A stretch of 64,000 bases of DNA from JBOHTO01 sp050733695 (GTDB lineage Bacteria > Gemmatimonadota > Gemmatimonadetes > Gemmatimonadales > Gemmatimonadaceae), in contig JBOHTO010000060.1 in the NCBI GenBank assembly GCA_050733695.1, positions 1 through 64,000 of the forward strand, read 5' to 3'. The translations under genes and the position numbers were made by a program. The notes under the pieces are model-generated. The model saw only the letters and a list, made by a program, of their open reading frames with translations. It was not told the origin of the DNA and ran no database searches. This document shows positions 28,052 to 36,675 of the stretch, in pieces; the stretch's first letter is position 1, and each line of letters starts with the position of its first letter.

Positions 28052-28116
28052 GGGGTCAGGTCTTGTTTTACGACATCCCGATACTGCACCATACGGTGCA
28101 GTATCGGGATGTCGTA
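28052..28116. repeat. Dispersed 18-bp motif plus perfect 22-bp-arm hairpin, copy A
   Basis: GGGGTCAGGTCTTGTTTT (28052-28069) is identical to the motif at 51412-51429. It leads straight into a perfect inverted repeat at 28069-28116 with 22-bp arms (first arm begins TACGACATCCCG) and the four-base loop ATAC. The element begins 32 bp after a stop codon, as does the other copy at 40 bp. Similar motifs flank RAYT/REP transposase elements in other genomes, to my knowledge; no transposase is present here. Confidence 0.8.
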
Positions 28117-28174
28117 CCTGAGCCACCGCCACATTACTCTGCCCATGGAACGCTAGTTGCCCTTTTCCATCCGT

Positions 28175-29875
28175 ATGAGACGACGTGAACGACCGTTCAA
28201 GGGGGGTCTGACGCGCGTTGGGCCTCTTGTCGCGCTATCCGCGCTCGGATTCCTCATTCTCGGTGGTCCGACGATCGCGGACGACCTGCCGCGAACTGCC
28301 ACGATCGCGGGCATCGCGCACGCCGCCGGCCCGGCCGGCCCGGCCGACCCGGCACATGGGCCTCTGGCCGCGGTGGCGACAACCACGGCAACGCCCGCGG
28401 CCGCCGTTTCGGCCATGCCAGGCCAGCGGCCACAGCGAGTGCGCCCCAGCCCGAGACGCGAACCCTCGGTCGGGGGAGACAGGAGCCCGGCGCCCGCTGC
28501 CGCTCTCGAGACCAACATCGGGACCATGCTCGAGGCCCGCGTCAGGAACGGCGACTGGGGCGTGATGGTGGTCTCTCTTACACGCGGAGACACGCTGTAT
28601 TCGCGCAGCGCCGGCGAGTTGTTCGCTCCGGCGTCCACGATGAAGCTGTTCACAGCGGCGCTCGCACTCGACCGCTTCGGTCCTGACTACCACTTCAGCA
28701 CAGAGGTGCTTCGCGACGGGCAACTGCTCGGCGGGGGATTCGTCAACGGACATCTGTACCTGCGCGGCGGCGGTGACCCGGCGTTTTCCAATCGCTTCCT
28801 GCGCGGCGATGCCGATATCCCGCTGGAACTGCTCGCCCGGTTCGTGGTGGACGCCGGCATCACGCACGTGCAGGGCGACGTGATTGCCGACGCGAGCGCC
28901 TTCGAGGAACGCCGCATCCCCGAGGGATGGAGCGCGCGCAATCTTGGTTACGGCTATGCGGCTCCCGTTTCGGCCCTGTCGGTGAACGAGAACGTGATGT
29001 GGGTGACGGTACACCCACCTTCTGCGGGCGGCGGAACACCCCGCGGGGAGATCGAGCCGAGCTCGAGCGTCATGACGTTGCACAACGCCGTGAAGACGCG
29101 CGCCGGGAGCCGTGGCGGGAACATCGTCGTCCGTCGGACGGGGGACAACGAGCTGGAGGTACGGGGCTGGATCGGCACGCGTTCGATTCCGCGCCGCTAC
29201 CAGGTAGTGATTCGCGAGCCGGCGCTCTTCACGGCCGGCGCCTTTCGTGACGCGCTCGCGGAGCAGGGCATCACGATCGAGGGTAACGTCCGGCTGGGAA
29301 GGACGCCGGCCAATGCGGTCCGGGTTGCTGCGCTCCCCTCGCCGCCCCTGGCCCGTCTCCTCTCGGTGATGAACCGCGAGAGCGTCAACCATTATGCGGA
29401 GTTGATCTTCCGCAACGCAGCGCGCGGCCCGCAGAAGGAGGGGATCGGCTCGGCGGAGCACGCCTACGCGGACCTCAGCCGCTTCATGACGACGAAGGTC
29501 GGCGCAGAACGCGGCTCCGTCTACGCGACCGACGGAAGCGGACTTTCAACTCTGGACAAGGTGACGCCGCGCGCGCTCATCCAGCTTCTGGCGTATTCGC
29601 ACGCGGCGCCCTGGGCCTCGACCTTCCACGCTTCGCTGCCCGTGGCGGGCGAGTCGGAGCTCCTAAGGAATCGTATGCGATCGACCGCGGCCCAGGGGAA
29701 TCTGCATGCCAAGACCGGTACAACGAGCTCAGTGATCTCTCTGGCCGGCTACACCACGGCGTTGAACGGTGAGGTGATCGCCTTCGCCTTCCTCTACAAC
29801 GGGCGCGATCGCTGGCGCGCGAGGGAGACGATCGACCGCATGGGCGCGACGCTGGCGTCGTTCGTCCGCGAGTAA
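28175..29875 (+). CDS. dacB: PBP4-type D-alanyl-D-alanine carboxypeptidase/endopeptidase
   Basis: The 566-residue peptidase S13 enzyme trims or cuts peptidoglycan cross-links in the periplasm. The three serine-acyl enzyme motifs are present: SxxK in APASTMKLFTAAL, SxN in NRESVNHYAE and KTG in HAKTGTTSSV. The N-terminus has a basic stretch and membrane/signal helix (about residues 15-35). A Pro/Ala-rich linker with a GPA-GPA-DPA repeat (9-bp units, 28325-28351) leads to the enzyme proper at about residue 110. A TTG at 28157 could extend the protein by six residues; the ATG at 28175 is preferred. Confidence 0.93.
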   Translation: MRRRERPFKGGLTRVGPLVALSALGFLILGGPTIADDLPRTATIAGIAHAAGPAGPADPAHGPLAAVATTTATPAAAVSAMPGQRPQRVRPSPRREPSVGGDRSPAPAAALETNIGTMLEARVRNGDWGVMVVSLTRGDTLYSRSAGELFAPASTMKLFTAALALDRFGPDYHFSTEVLRDGQLLGGGFVNGHLYLRGGGDPAFSNRFLRGDADIPLELLARFVVDAGITHVQGDVIADASAFEERRIPEGWSARNLGYGYAAPVSALSVNENVMWVTVHPPSAGGGTPRGEIEPSSSVMTLHNAVKTRAGSRGGNIVVRRTGDNELEVRGWIGTRSIPRRYQVVIREPALFTAGAFRDALAEQGITIEGNVRLGRTPANAVRVAALPSPPLARLLSVMNRESVNHYAELIFRNAARGPQKEGIGSAEHAYADLSRFMTTKVGAERGSVYATDGSGLSTLDKVTPRALIQLLAYSHAAPWASTFHASLPVAGESELLRNRMRSTAAQGNLHAKTGTTSSVISLAGYTTALNGEVIAFAFLYNGRDRWRARETIDRMGATLASFVRE

Positions 29876-30070
29876 GCCGAGCGCCGCCTTTCCCGCAGCG
29901 CTCACCAAGCCCCACCACCACCACCACCACCCCAGCGCCGTCCTCGCCCCAATCACCCACCAAGGCTCACGAACGCCGCGCCATCGTCCCACCAATGTCG
30001 TCTTTTCCGCGAAAGCGGGAATCCGTTTTTCACCGCCGCTCGTGACCTTGTCGATGCACCGCCAACACGG
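29876..30070. other. Intergenic region between convergent genes
   Basis: The 195-bp gap contains a CCA-repeat tract (about 29913-29932) and REP-like copy 3. No small ORF with a ribosome binding site or RNA gene was recognised. Confidence 0.6.
30003..30024. repeat. REP-like palindromic repeat, copy 3 (terminator-like)
   Basis: TTTTCCGCG-AAA-GCGGGAATCC matches copies 1 and 2. Its CCGC-GAAA-GCGG hairpin is followed at 30026-30030 by five T residues on the plus strand, so this copy could end transcription of the DD-carboxypeptidase gene. Confidence 0.65.
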
Positions 30071-31219
30071 TCACACAGCAATCTCCCTGATGTTTACGCC
30101 CCGCTCCGCGAGCTCCTGGATGTAACGCTCCGCCGGGATGCATTCGTCCGGGGTGTACACGCCAGCCGGCTTGACTTCACCCCGCGCCTGCATCTGTCCC
30201 GTGATCGAGAGCGAATAGCCGGTCGTCCGCATCATCGCGCTGAGTCCGCGGGACTCGTCGTAGTAGTCTATGAGCTCCCACCCCAGCTTCCTCGACTCGC
30301 TGCCCGCCGTTCCCTCGACGATCACACGAAGCGCCACCAGGTCACGTCCCTTCGGCTTGGTGAGCCGGGGCTCCACGGCCGCAATGAACGCATCGCGCGG
30401 CACGACCTTCGCCCCCTTCACGTCCACCGGCTGCAGGTCGAGAAGGCCGAGTTCCCGGATCGCTTGCATGATGCGCGCATGGCCGGGGTAACGCAGTGTC
30501 TTGTACTCCATGGTGGGAATCGTGTCTTCATAGCGAAACGCCATGGTCGACAGTCCGCCCGCGGTATGAAACGCCTCGAGCTCCCCCACAGGCCGCGGGA
30601 AGTCCACACGCTCGCACTCGGACAGCGCGCGAACCTGAGTGCGTTTGCCGTCGCGTAGCACCCATGACAGCGTCGTGTAATAGTCGAGGACGCCCTCGAG
30701 TGAGTACACGATCTGGTAGTTGAGCGGCGGTTCCGGATGCTGCGGAAGGCCACCCACGTAGATGCGCACGGAGTGGACCTGATCCATCTGCTCGATCCCG
30801 AGTTGCGCGAGGATGTTCACCATCCCCGGAGCGAGACCGCAATCCGGCACGATGGTGATCCCCTTCTCCTTCGCTCGCGCGTCCAGCTCGCGCTGCTGGA
30901 ATACGATCTCGGTATTCCCGCCGAGGTCGCAGAAGTGCACGCCCGCCTCGACCGCTCGCCTGGTGAGGTCGAGGTTGAAGTAGTACGGAATCGCGCTCAT
31001 CGCAGCGTCGCTCTCGCGCATGAGAGCGAGAATGGCATCGCGATCCCTCACGTCGAGTCGAGTGGGGATGAGTCTCCTTCCAGAGTACGGAGCGAGAAAC
31101 TCGGGAAGGTGCTCCACGTGGAGATCGGCGAGGCGAACGGATTCCACTTCCGGGTTCTGGAGCAGATCATAGGCACAGGCGCTGCCCTGAAGCCCCGCCC
31201 CGAGAACGAGCATCCGCAT
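30071..31219 (-). CDS. Saccharopine dehydrogenase-family NAD(P)-dependent oxidoreductase
   Basis: The ATG at 31219 has AGGAGA nine bases upstream and starts the Rossmann motif LVLGAGLQGSACAYDLL directly; a longer frame lacks family similarity. The 382-residue protein resembles saccharopine dehydrogenase/saccharopine reductase-like enzymes, with CDLGGNTEIV, VPDCGLAPGMVNILA and a C-terminal substrate domain. In bacteria such proteins act in lysine degradation or on carboxynorspermidine-type substrates; the neighbours do not settle which. It faces the DD-carboxypeptidase gene tail to tail and is divergent from the CoA-binding-domain gene. Confidence 0.85.
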   Translation of the reverse strand: MRMLVLGAGLQGSACAYDLLQNPEVESVRLADLHVEHLPEFLAPYSGRRLIPTRLDVRDRDAILALMRESDAAMSAIPYYFNLDLTRRAVEAGVHFCDLGGNTEIVFQQRELDARAKEKGITIVPDCGLAPGMVNILAQLGIEQMDQVHSVRIYVGGLPQHPEPPLNYQIVYSLEGVLDYYTTLSWVLRDGKRTQVRALSECERVDFPRPVGELEAFHTAGGLSTMAFRYEDTIPTMEYKTLRYPGHARIMQAIRELGLLDLQPVDVKGAKVVPRDAFIAAVEPRLTKPKGRDLVALRVIVEGTAGSESRKLGWELIDYYDESRGLSAMMRTTGYSLSITGQMQARGEVKPAGVYTPDECIPAERYIQELAERGVNIREIAV

Positions 31220-31353
31220 TGTGTATGTCTCCTGATGTCGAGCGTGCGCGACAGCTTTGAAAGTTAACCGACCGGGCGGGAGGGGAGCAGGGCGCGCCTG
31301 CGCCAGGCAGGCATTGCAACCCGCGCGCACGTTACTCGCACAGTCCCTTCTCC

Positions 31354-31812
31354 ATGACCACCAACGATAGCCCGACCAACTGGCGCATGCATCTCATCGA
31401 CGGCACGGATGCGATCCGCGCGATACTCGAGCGCACGAAACGCATCGCCGTGCTCGGCATCAAGACCGCGGAAACCGGACAACCAGCGTACACGGTCCCG
31501 GCAGCCGCACAGAAGGCCGGCTACGAGATCGTTCCCGTCCCGGTCTACTTCCCCGGAGTAACCGAAATACTCGGCGAACGCGTGTACAGATCGCTCGCGG
31601 AGATCCCGGGCGAGATCGACATGGTGAACGTCTTCCGCAGACCGAAGGACATCCCGCCCCACGTCGACGACATCATCGCCAAGAGGCCCGCCGTCGTCTG
31701 GTTCCAGCTCGGCATCCGCAACGACGCGGCCGCGGAGAGGCTCGCACGCGAGGGGATCGATGTCGTTCAGGATCACTGCCTCGCCGTCGAGCTCTCCCGC
31801 ATGCCCGGCTGA
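31354..31812 (+). CDS. CoA-binding domain protein (YccU family)
   Basis: The 152-residue protein is a single Rossmann-like CoA_binding domain: IAVLGIKTAETGQPAYTVP, VYFPGVTEILGERVYRSL, EIDMVNVFRRPKDIPPHVDD and AVVWFQLGIRNDAAAERL. The fold is that of the alpha subunit of succinyl-CoA synthetase without the ligase part. Function is unknown; it may sense CoA. The gene ends 13 bp before the end of the convergent TPR gene. Confidence 0.85.
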   Translation: MTTNDSPTNWRMHLIDGTDAIRAILERTKRIAVLGIKTAETGQPAYTVPAAAQKAGYEIVPVPVYFPGVTEILGERVYRSLAEIPGEIDMVNVFRRPKDIPPHVDDIIAKRPAVVWFQLGIRNDAAAERLAREGIDVVQDHCLAVELSRMPG

Positions 31813-31825
31813 GCGTTCGCTGGCG

Positions 31826-32779
31826 CTAGCGCCCGCCGTGCAGAAGAATCTCGCCGTCGCGCGCATCCAGGGTCCACGGCGCACCGTTCAGCAGTGCCTG
31901 GGTGTGCGCGCTGCCCACCGGCCACAGCTCGCGCTGGGCGATGATCCAGAGTCCCGTGGGATACGCCAGCGTCGGGACACTGCGCCCCGCAACACTGTCC
32001 GGCACTCGGCCGTCTCGCCTCAGCAGGATGGTCCCACGACCAGGGTCGAAGGTCGGCGCAAGCCGCCCGATCAGATCCAGCCCGATCAGCGCGCGATCGG
32101 GTCCGGCAAGCGCGTCGAAGCGGGTCGGAGTATTGAGAATGTTCATTGCCCCGATCTGCAGCTCCGCCGTCACACCCGCGAACGCGCTCGGATCCGCCTC
32201 GAAAGTGGATGCGAAGTGCCTGACACCGGACTTCCCGGCCCACGAGCTGTCCAGAACGAGCCCGCTCACACGTGGATCGATGCTGGCGAGCACGCTGTCG
32301 CCGCGGATCACGATCGCGATGGCGCCGACGCCATCGCCGCCGGACAGGAGCGGGACGAACGCCGTGTCCGGCCCGGAGACCGAGGGCGCATGCGCTCCCA
32401 GCCACTCCGCCCGCTCTCGCTCGGCAGTATTCAGCGGTGAACCAGGCAGCGCCGCGAGCGAGCTGTAGTCGCCGAGCCGAGCATACACGGGCGCGAGCGC
32501 GAGCGCGACAGCACGCGCATCGCCACCGAAGTAGCGCGCTTCCTCCATGAGCACCGCACCGATCTTGAGCGCCCCGCGCGCGGCGAGATACCTGCCCAGT
32601 GCGAGCCGGGCGGCGGGATCGCGCGGCTGGCGGCGAGCAGCGTAGTAGTACAGCGTCTCCGCCGCGAACACACGCCCGCTGCGAAAAAGCGAGTCCGCGC
32701 GCGCTATGTAGTTCTGCGCGGTCGCCGCACGCGCGACGGCGCAGGAGAGTACGAGAAGGAGCGCGATATGATGCATCAT
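31826..32779 (-). CDS. Secreted TPR protein with degenerate retropepsin-like domain
   Basis: The ATG at 32779 overlaps the stop of the M1 peptidase gene by 4 bp (ATGA). The 317-residue product has a signal peptide (MMHHIALLLVLSCAVARA) and two TPR-like helix pairs (about residues 20-110). The C-terminal domain resembles aspartyl retropepsin-fold proteins: SIDPRVSGLVLDSS aligns with the usual IDTGASGLVL, and IGLDLIGRLAPTFDPGRG resembles the second conserved strand. The Asp is kept but Thr-Gly-Ala is replaced by Pro-Arg-Val, so activity is doubtful. It is the last gene of an overlapping minus-strand series. Confidence 0.7.
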   Translation of the reverse strand: MMHHIALLLVLSCAVARAATAQNYIARADSLFRSGRVFAAETLYYYAARRQPRDPAARLALGRYLAARGALKIGAVLMEEARYFGGDARAVALALAPVYARLGDYSSLAALPGSPLNTAERERAEWLGAHAPSVSGPDTAFVPLLSGGDGVGAIAIVIRGDSVLASIDPRVSGLVLDSSWAGKSGVRHFASTFEADPSAFAGVTAELQIGAMNILNTPTRFDALAGPDRALIGLDLIGRLAPTFDPGRGTILLRRDGRVPDSVAGRSVPTLAYPTGLWIIAQRELWPVGSAHTQALLNGAPWTLDARDGEILLHGGR

Positions 32780-34446
32780 TGCGACCATGGCTTACCGGTC
32801 GAGAACGTCGCGAGCAGTTCGACGTCCGGATCGAGGACAACCGCGACGGGCTGTTCCGGAACGTCGATCGGAAGCGGGATGCGCACTTCGCGCTCCGCCG
32901 CTACGTCGACGGTGACGCGCTGAATGCCGCCTGACGCACCGCGCAGCTCGACCGTGAGCGGGAAGCGGTAGGGTGCGAACGCGCCACCCTGCGCAAGATC
33001 GAGAATGACGCGCCCGGAGTCTCTGTCGTAACTCCAGCTAGTCGTCAACTCAGCGACGCCCGGCCGCCGCAGCCACTGGTCGAAGAACCAGTCGAGTTCC
33101 TGTCCCGAGGCTGCCTCCATCGCCACGACGAGATCACTCGTTAGCGCGGTGCCGTGACTGTTGGCGGCGTAGTACGATCTCACGCCGGCGAAGAATGCCG
33201 AGTCCCCGACGAGCGACCGCAACATGTGCAGAGTCCACGCGCCCTTCTGGTAGCTGTTGGTGTTCAGCAATGCCAGCAGATTGGCCTGTGCCGTGTCGAT
33301 CACGGGACGGAGCGCGGTGGCGGGCGACTTCTCGATCTGGGTCCGGATCTCCGACATGGCAGCGCGAAACACGGAATCGCCCTGGAAGCGCTCAACCCAG
33401 AGCTTCTCGAAGTATGTCGCGAATCCTTCCGACAGCCACAGATGCGCCCATTCGCGCTCGGTCACCGAGTTCCCGAACCACTGATGCGCCGTCTCGTGCG
33501 CTATCAGGCCCGGCCCCATCGTGCGCTCGCGAAAGCCGCGGTCGCCGTAGAAGATCGCACTGGCATTCTCCATTCCGCCGAAACGCGTCGCCGACTGCAG
33601 GTGGGCGAGCTTCTCGTACGGAAACGGCGCCACCATATCCACGAAGAATTCGACGATCCCGTCCGCGTGCCGGAACGGGCCGGGCAGAAAGTCGAGCGCC
33701 TCCGGAAAAACGTACACCGATTGCCGCACGCACCCGGGGAACTCGCTCTCGCCGCAGGCGCTCGGTCCGAGATCGTGGAAGGCGAGCGGCGCCGCCGCGA
33801 ACACCATCAGGTACGTCGGGATCGGTCGCGACTCGCGCCATGTAGTGATGGTCCAGCCATCACCGTCCTCTCCCGTAATCGGTGCCTCCTGCGCCAGGGA
33901 TCCGTTCGCGACCACGCGGCGCTCTCCGGGTGCGCGCACCGTCCAGGTTACCGTCGCCTTGTCGCTCGGATGATCCACGCTCGGGATCCAGTGTCGCGCG
34001 CGATCGGGCCAGTTGTCGCCGAACGCCATCCAGCGCCCGAGGGAATCGGTTCTGATGATCAGGCCGTCTTCGACCTCGCCGTGGAATCGAATCGCGACGG
34101 TGAAGCTGTCCGCGAGCGACACGCGTAGCGGAATGCGGATCGTGGCGCTGTCCCTGTGGAATGCCTCCGGCCGGCCCGCAACGAGCACGCTGTCGACCCG
34201 CAACCTGATGAGATCGAGGATGAGCGAGTCCGTGGCCGCGGTCCGGCGCACAGCGAGCTCTGCACGCCCGGCTATGCGATGACCTTCGCGAGGGAGATCG
34301 TAGTGCAGTGAGTAGTCGACGATGTCGATTCCGGGCTGGTACGTATGCGCGTCGCTCGACTGCGCCATGCCCGCGCTCGGGGGCGCCGCAAGCAGCAGGA
34401 CCCCCGCATACGCAGCAGCGGCGTGCAGTGTAGCACACACGGTCAC
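32776..34446 (-). CDS. Secreted M1-family aminopeptidase
   Basis: The start is the GTG at 34446, overlapping the upstream stop by 4 bp (GTGA). The 556-residue protein carries a signal peptide (about 28 residues), an N-terminal beta-sandwich domain and a thermolysin-like domain. HETAHQWFGNSVTEREW followed by WLSEGFATYFEKLW gives the complete HExxH-(18)-E zinc site. GGMENASAIFY is the GxMEN exopeptidase motif. The usual C-terminal alpha-helical domain is short, as in the compact secreted members. It would clip N-terminal residues from peptides in the periplasm or outside, complementing the M14 peptidase elsewhere in the window. Confidence 0.92.
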   Translation of the reverse strand: MTVCATLHAAAAYAGVLLLAAPPSAGMAQSSDAHTYQPGIDIVDYSLHYDLPREGHRIAGRAELAVRRTAATDSLILDLIRLRVDSVLVAGRPEAFHRDSATIRIPLRVSLADSFTVAIRFHGEVEDGLIIRTDSLGRWMAFGDNWPDRARHWIPSVDHPSDKATVTWTVRAPGERRVVANGSLAQEAPITGEDGDGWTITTWRESRPIPTYLMVFAAAPLAFHDLGPSACGESEFPGCVRQSVYVFPEALDFLPGPFRHADGIVEFFVDMVAPFPYEKLAHLQSATRFGGMENASAIFYGDRGFRERTMGPGLIAHETAHQWFGNSVTEREWAHLWLSEGFATYFEKLWVERFQGDSVFRAAMSEIRTQIEKSPATALRPVIDTAQANLLALLNTNSYQKGAWTLHMLRSLVGDSAFFAGVRSYYAANSHGTALTSDLVVAMEAASGQELDWFFDQWLRRPGVAELTTSWSYDRDSGRVILDLAQGGAFAPYRFPLTVELRGASGGIQRVTVDVAAEREVRIPLPIDVPEQPVAVVLDPDVELLATFSTGKPWSQ

Positions 34447-35522
34447 GGCATCACCGTGTAGACTGTGAGCTGCGTCGGCGTTTCGAACTCCGCGCGATCC
34501 GGGCGCGGAGTGAGTGCGACGATGTACATGCCGCCGCGCGTTGCCGCGACCGCCACTCCCGGGCCGATGACGCGCCCGCGCGAGCGGATCCGGCCGCCCG
34601 AGCTTTCCACTGGACCGTTGTCGGTTGCGATCGTTCTCGTCGTGGCCATGTCGATGGGAATGGAGATGTCGAGCACCGGTCCTTCGATCCACTGCACGCT
34701 GTCGAGAACCGTCGCCGCCGGAAGCTCGCCCAGTGCCACGCCACGCGCGACATCAACGGCCATCCAGCTTGACGGTGGTGCGTCATCGGTTCGATACATG
34801 GGAGAGCGGCCAAGGGCGAGCGTCTCGCCATCGCTGCTCCAGCGCACGCGCCACCCCCCGGCGACCGCGATGGCTCGTGTCTCACCCGACTCGGTACCCG
34901 CCCCCGCCCCAGCGTTCCGGGTGAACGTCGCGATCGCCGGACGGGCGAGGCCGAACGCGATGTTCATGCTGCTGCTCTCGAACGCGGCGGCGCGCGCCGA
35001 GTCGACGCTCAACCCGGCACGTTCGGCCAGATCGCGCCACTGCGGCGGCGTCACCTCGTCGCCGGCCCCCCGCACCATGACGGTGAACGCGCGACCGAAC
35101 GCCACGCTGCGCCAGTCGGGCGAGGGCGCGACGTCCCACACGCTGTCGACGCGAATGCTCTGCGCCACATGCTCCGTCGCGAACACGAAGCCGTTCGGCT
35201 CGGGCTCGTTCTCGACCGCGGTCGGATCCTCGACCGCGATCACCGTGCGCCGGTCGGGGGAAAGCGCCCAGCGTGTGCGCGCGGCCATCCCGCGCGACCC
35301 GGTGTTGACCGTGATGACGCCGACCGTGAGGGCGCCCGGGTCGAGAGTGTCGCCGGCGGTGTCGGTGTTCGGCAACGTGTCGCCAGGCGTGCCAGCTTCG
35401 CGTTCCTGCGGCCGGGGGGGCGGGGGAGCGTCACCGCCGCATCCGATCGTGAGGAGCAGCGTGCAGAGGGCAAGTACGACGCCCTGCACGCATCCCCGGA
35501 CGCTAGCGCGTGGCCTGTGCAT
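34443..35522 (-). CDS. Predicted lipoprotein, possibly with beta-propeller-like repeats
   Basis: The ATG at 35522 gives 359 residues with a lipoprotein signal (LCTLLLTIGCGG, lipobox Cys about 28) followed by a Pro/Asp/Thr-rich linker. The rest is beta-rich with motifs such as WALSPDRRTVIAVEDP and WDVAPSPDWRSVAFG, which resemble WD40/TolB-like blades, so it may form a propeller; the call is tentative. It overlaps the E1-alpha gene by 20 bp and the M1 gene by 4 bp. No catalytic motif is visible. Confidence 0.7.
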   Translation of the reverse strand: MHRPRASVRGCVQGVVLALCTLLLTIGCGGDAPPPPRPQEREAGTPGDTLPNTDTAGDTLDPGALTVGVITVNTGSRGMAARTRWALSPDRRTVIAVEDPTAVENEPEPNGFVFATEHVAQSIRVDSVWDVAPSPDWRSVAFGRAFTVMVRGAGDEVTPPQWRDLAERAGLSVDSARAAAFESSSMNIAFGLARPAIATFTRNAGAGAGTESGETRAIAVAGGWRVRWSSDGETLALGRSPMYRTDDAPPSSWMAVDVARGVALGELPAATVLDSVQWIEGPVLDISIPIDMATTRTIATDNGPVESSGGRIRSRGRVIGPGVAVAATRGGMYIVALTPRPDRAEFETPTQLTVYTVMP

Positions 35523-36675
35523 CGCCATGATATACATTGCCCACAGCGCTCTCGGGGGAAGGCATCTTCTCCGCACGGCTGGCGAGTGCTGTCGATTCCG
35601 CAGCTTCGATTTCCTGCTCGACCGCGCGCTCGATCTCCCCGAGCGTCGCCGCGGAGACACCTGTGCCGGCGAGATAGCTCTCGTACAACCCGACAGGGTC
35701 GCGCCTGCCCCACTGCTCGAACATGGCCGCGCTGAAGCTCCGCCGCGCCTCGGCCTCGTCGTGCGTGGCGTGCCCGCCCATCCTGAACGTCTCCGCGACG
35801 AGCAGTGCAGGTCCCTCACCGCGCGCGCAGCGTTCCACGGCGAGCGCCGTGAGTGCATACGCGTCGAGGACGTTGTTCCCGTCGAAGATCCCGCCCCACA
35901 TGCCGTACGCAGCAGGCCAGTCTGCAAAGCTGCCGCGTGACCCCGGGGGCAGAGACCCCGCAGCCGCCAGGTGATGTTGTTCGAGTCGCGTCCCGAGCGC
36001 GACCTGGTTGTTCTGGATGATGAAGATCGCCGGCAGTCTTCTCACTGCCGCGAAGTTCAACCCTTCGTGCGCCACACCCGTCTTGGTGCTCCCGTCGCCG
36101 ATCCATGTGAGCGCGACTCCACCTGGTGCGTCGCGGCCGCCACGTAGCTGCAGGGCGAGCGCGATCCCTGCAACGACCGGGACGACGTCGCCAACGTGGC
36201 TGATGGGAGGGAGAATGCCGCGGGCGATGTCTCCGTAATGCCCATCTCGTCCACACGATGGCGAATCTCCGGTCCCCATGTACGATCGGAATATGTCGGC
36301 GATGGGCATGCCCATCTCGTGGCATGCGCCGGAGTTTCGAATCATGGGAGCGACGACAGCCCGGCCGCCACTGGCCACGAGACCGTCGACGAGCGCATGC
36401 ACGGGTCCGATCGTCGCCGCCTCTTCGCCCGTGCCGAGCCACGCCTTCGATATCACACCCTGCCGGACGAAGCGTTTGAGCGCGATATCGGAGAGTCGGT
36501 TGCGCAACAGTCCGCGGTAGAGCGCCAGCATTCGGTCGCGCCCGAGTGTGGCTATCACGCGCTTGCGCGCGGGATCGGCGTCGAGTGTCGCACGATACGC
36601 TGCTCCCTCCCGCCTGTGCGGTTTCCAGGCGACGTACTCCGGCGGGTCGAACGCCGGATAACGCCTCACGTGCAC
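35503..36675 (-). CDS. pdhA: 2-oxoacid dehydrogenase E1 component, alpha subunit
   Basis: The protein is a thiamine-diphosphate enzyme of the E1-alpha family (pyruvate or branched-chain 2-oxoacid). The ThDP motif is intact: GDGS near TWIGDGSTKTG, with NN about 30 residues later in IFIIQNN. GHYGDIARGILPPISHVG and MGGHATHDEAEARR (phosphorylation-loop-like region) also fit. No E1-beta partner is adjacent, which is unusual because the two subunits normally sit side by side. The start is GTG at 36675, or GTG at 36669 with a 4-bp overlap (GTGA) with the upstream response-regulator gene; the difference is two residues. Confidence 0.88.
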   Translation of the reverse strand: MHVRRYPAFDPPEYVAWKPHRREGAAYRATLDADPARKRVIATLGRDRMLALYRGLLRNRLSDIALKRFVRQGVISKAWLGTGEEAATIGPVHALVDGLVASGGRAVVAPMIRNSGACHEMGMPIADIFRSYMGTGDSPSCGRDGHYGDIARGILPPISHVGDVVPVVAGIALALQLRGGRDAPGGVALTWIGDGSTKTGVAHEGLNFAAVRRLPAIFIIQNNQVALGTRLEQHHLAAAGSLPPGSRGSFADWPAAYGMWGGIFDGNNVLDAYALTALAVERCARGEGPALLVAETFRMGGHATHDEAEARRSFSAAMFEQWGRRDPVGLYESYLAGTGVSAATLGEIERAVEQEIEAAESTALASRAEKMPSPESAVGNVYHGDAQATR

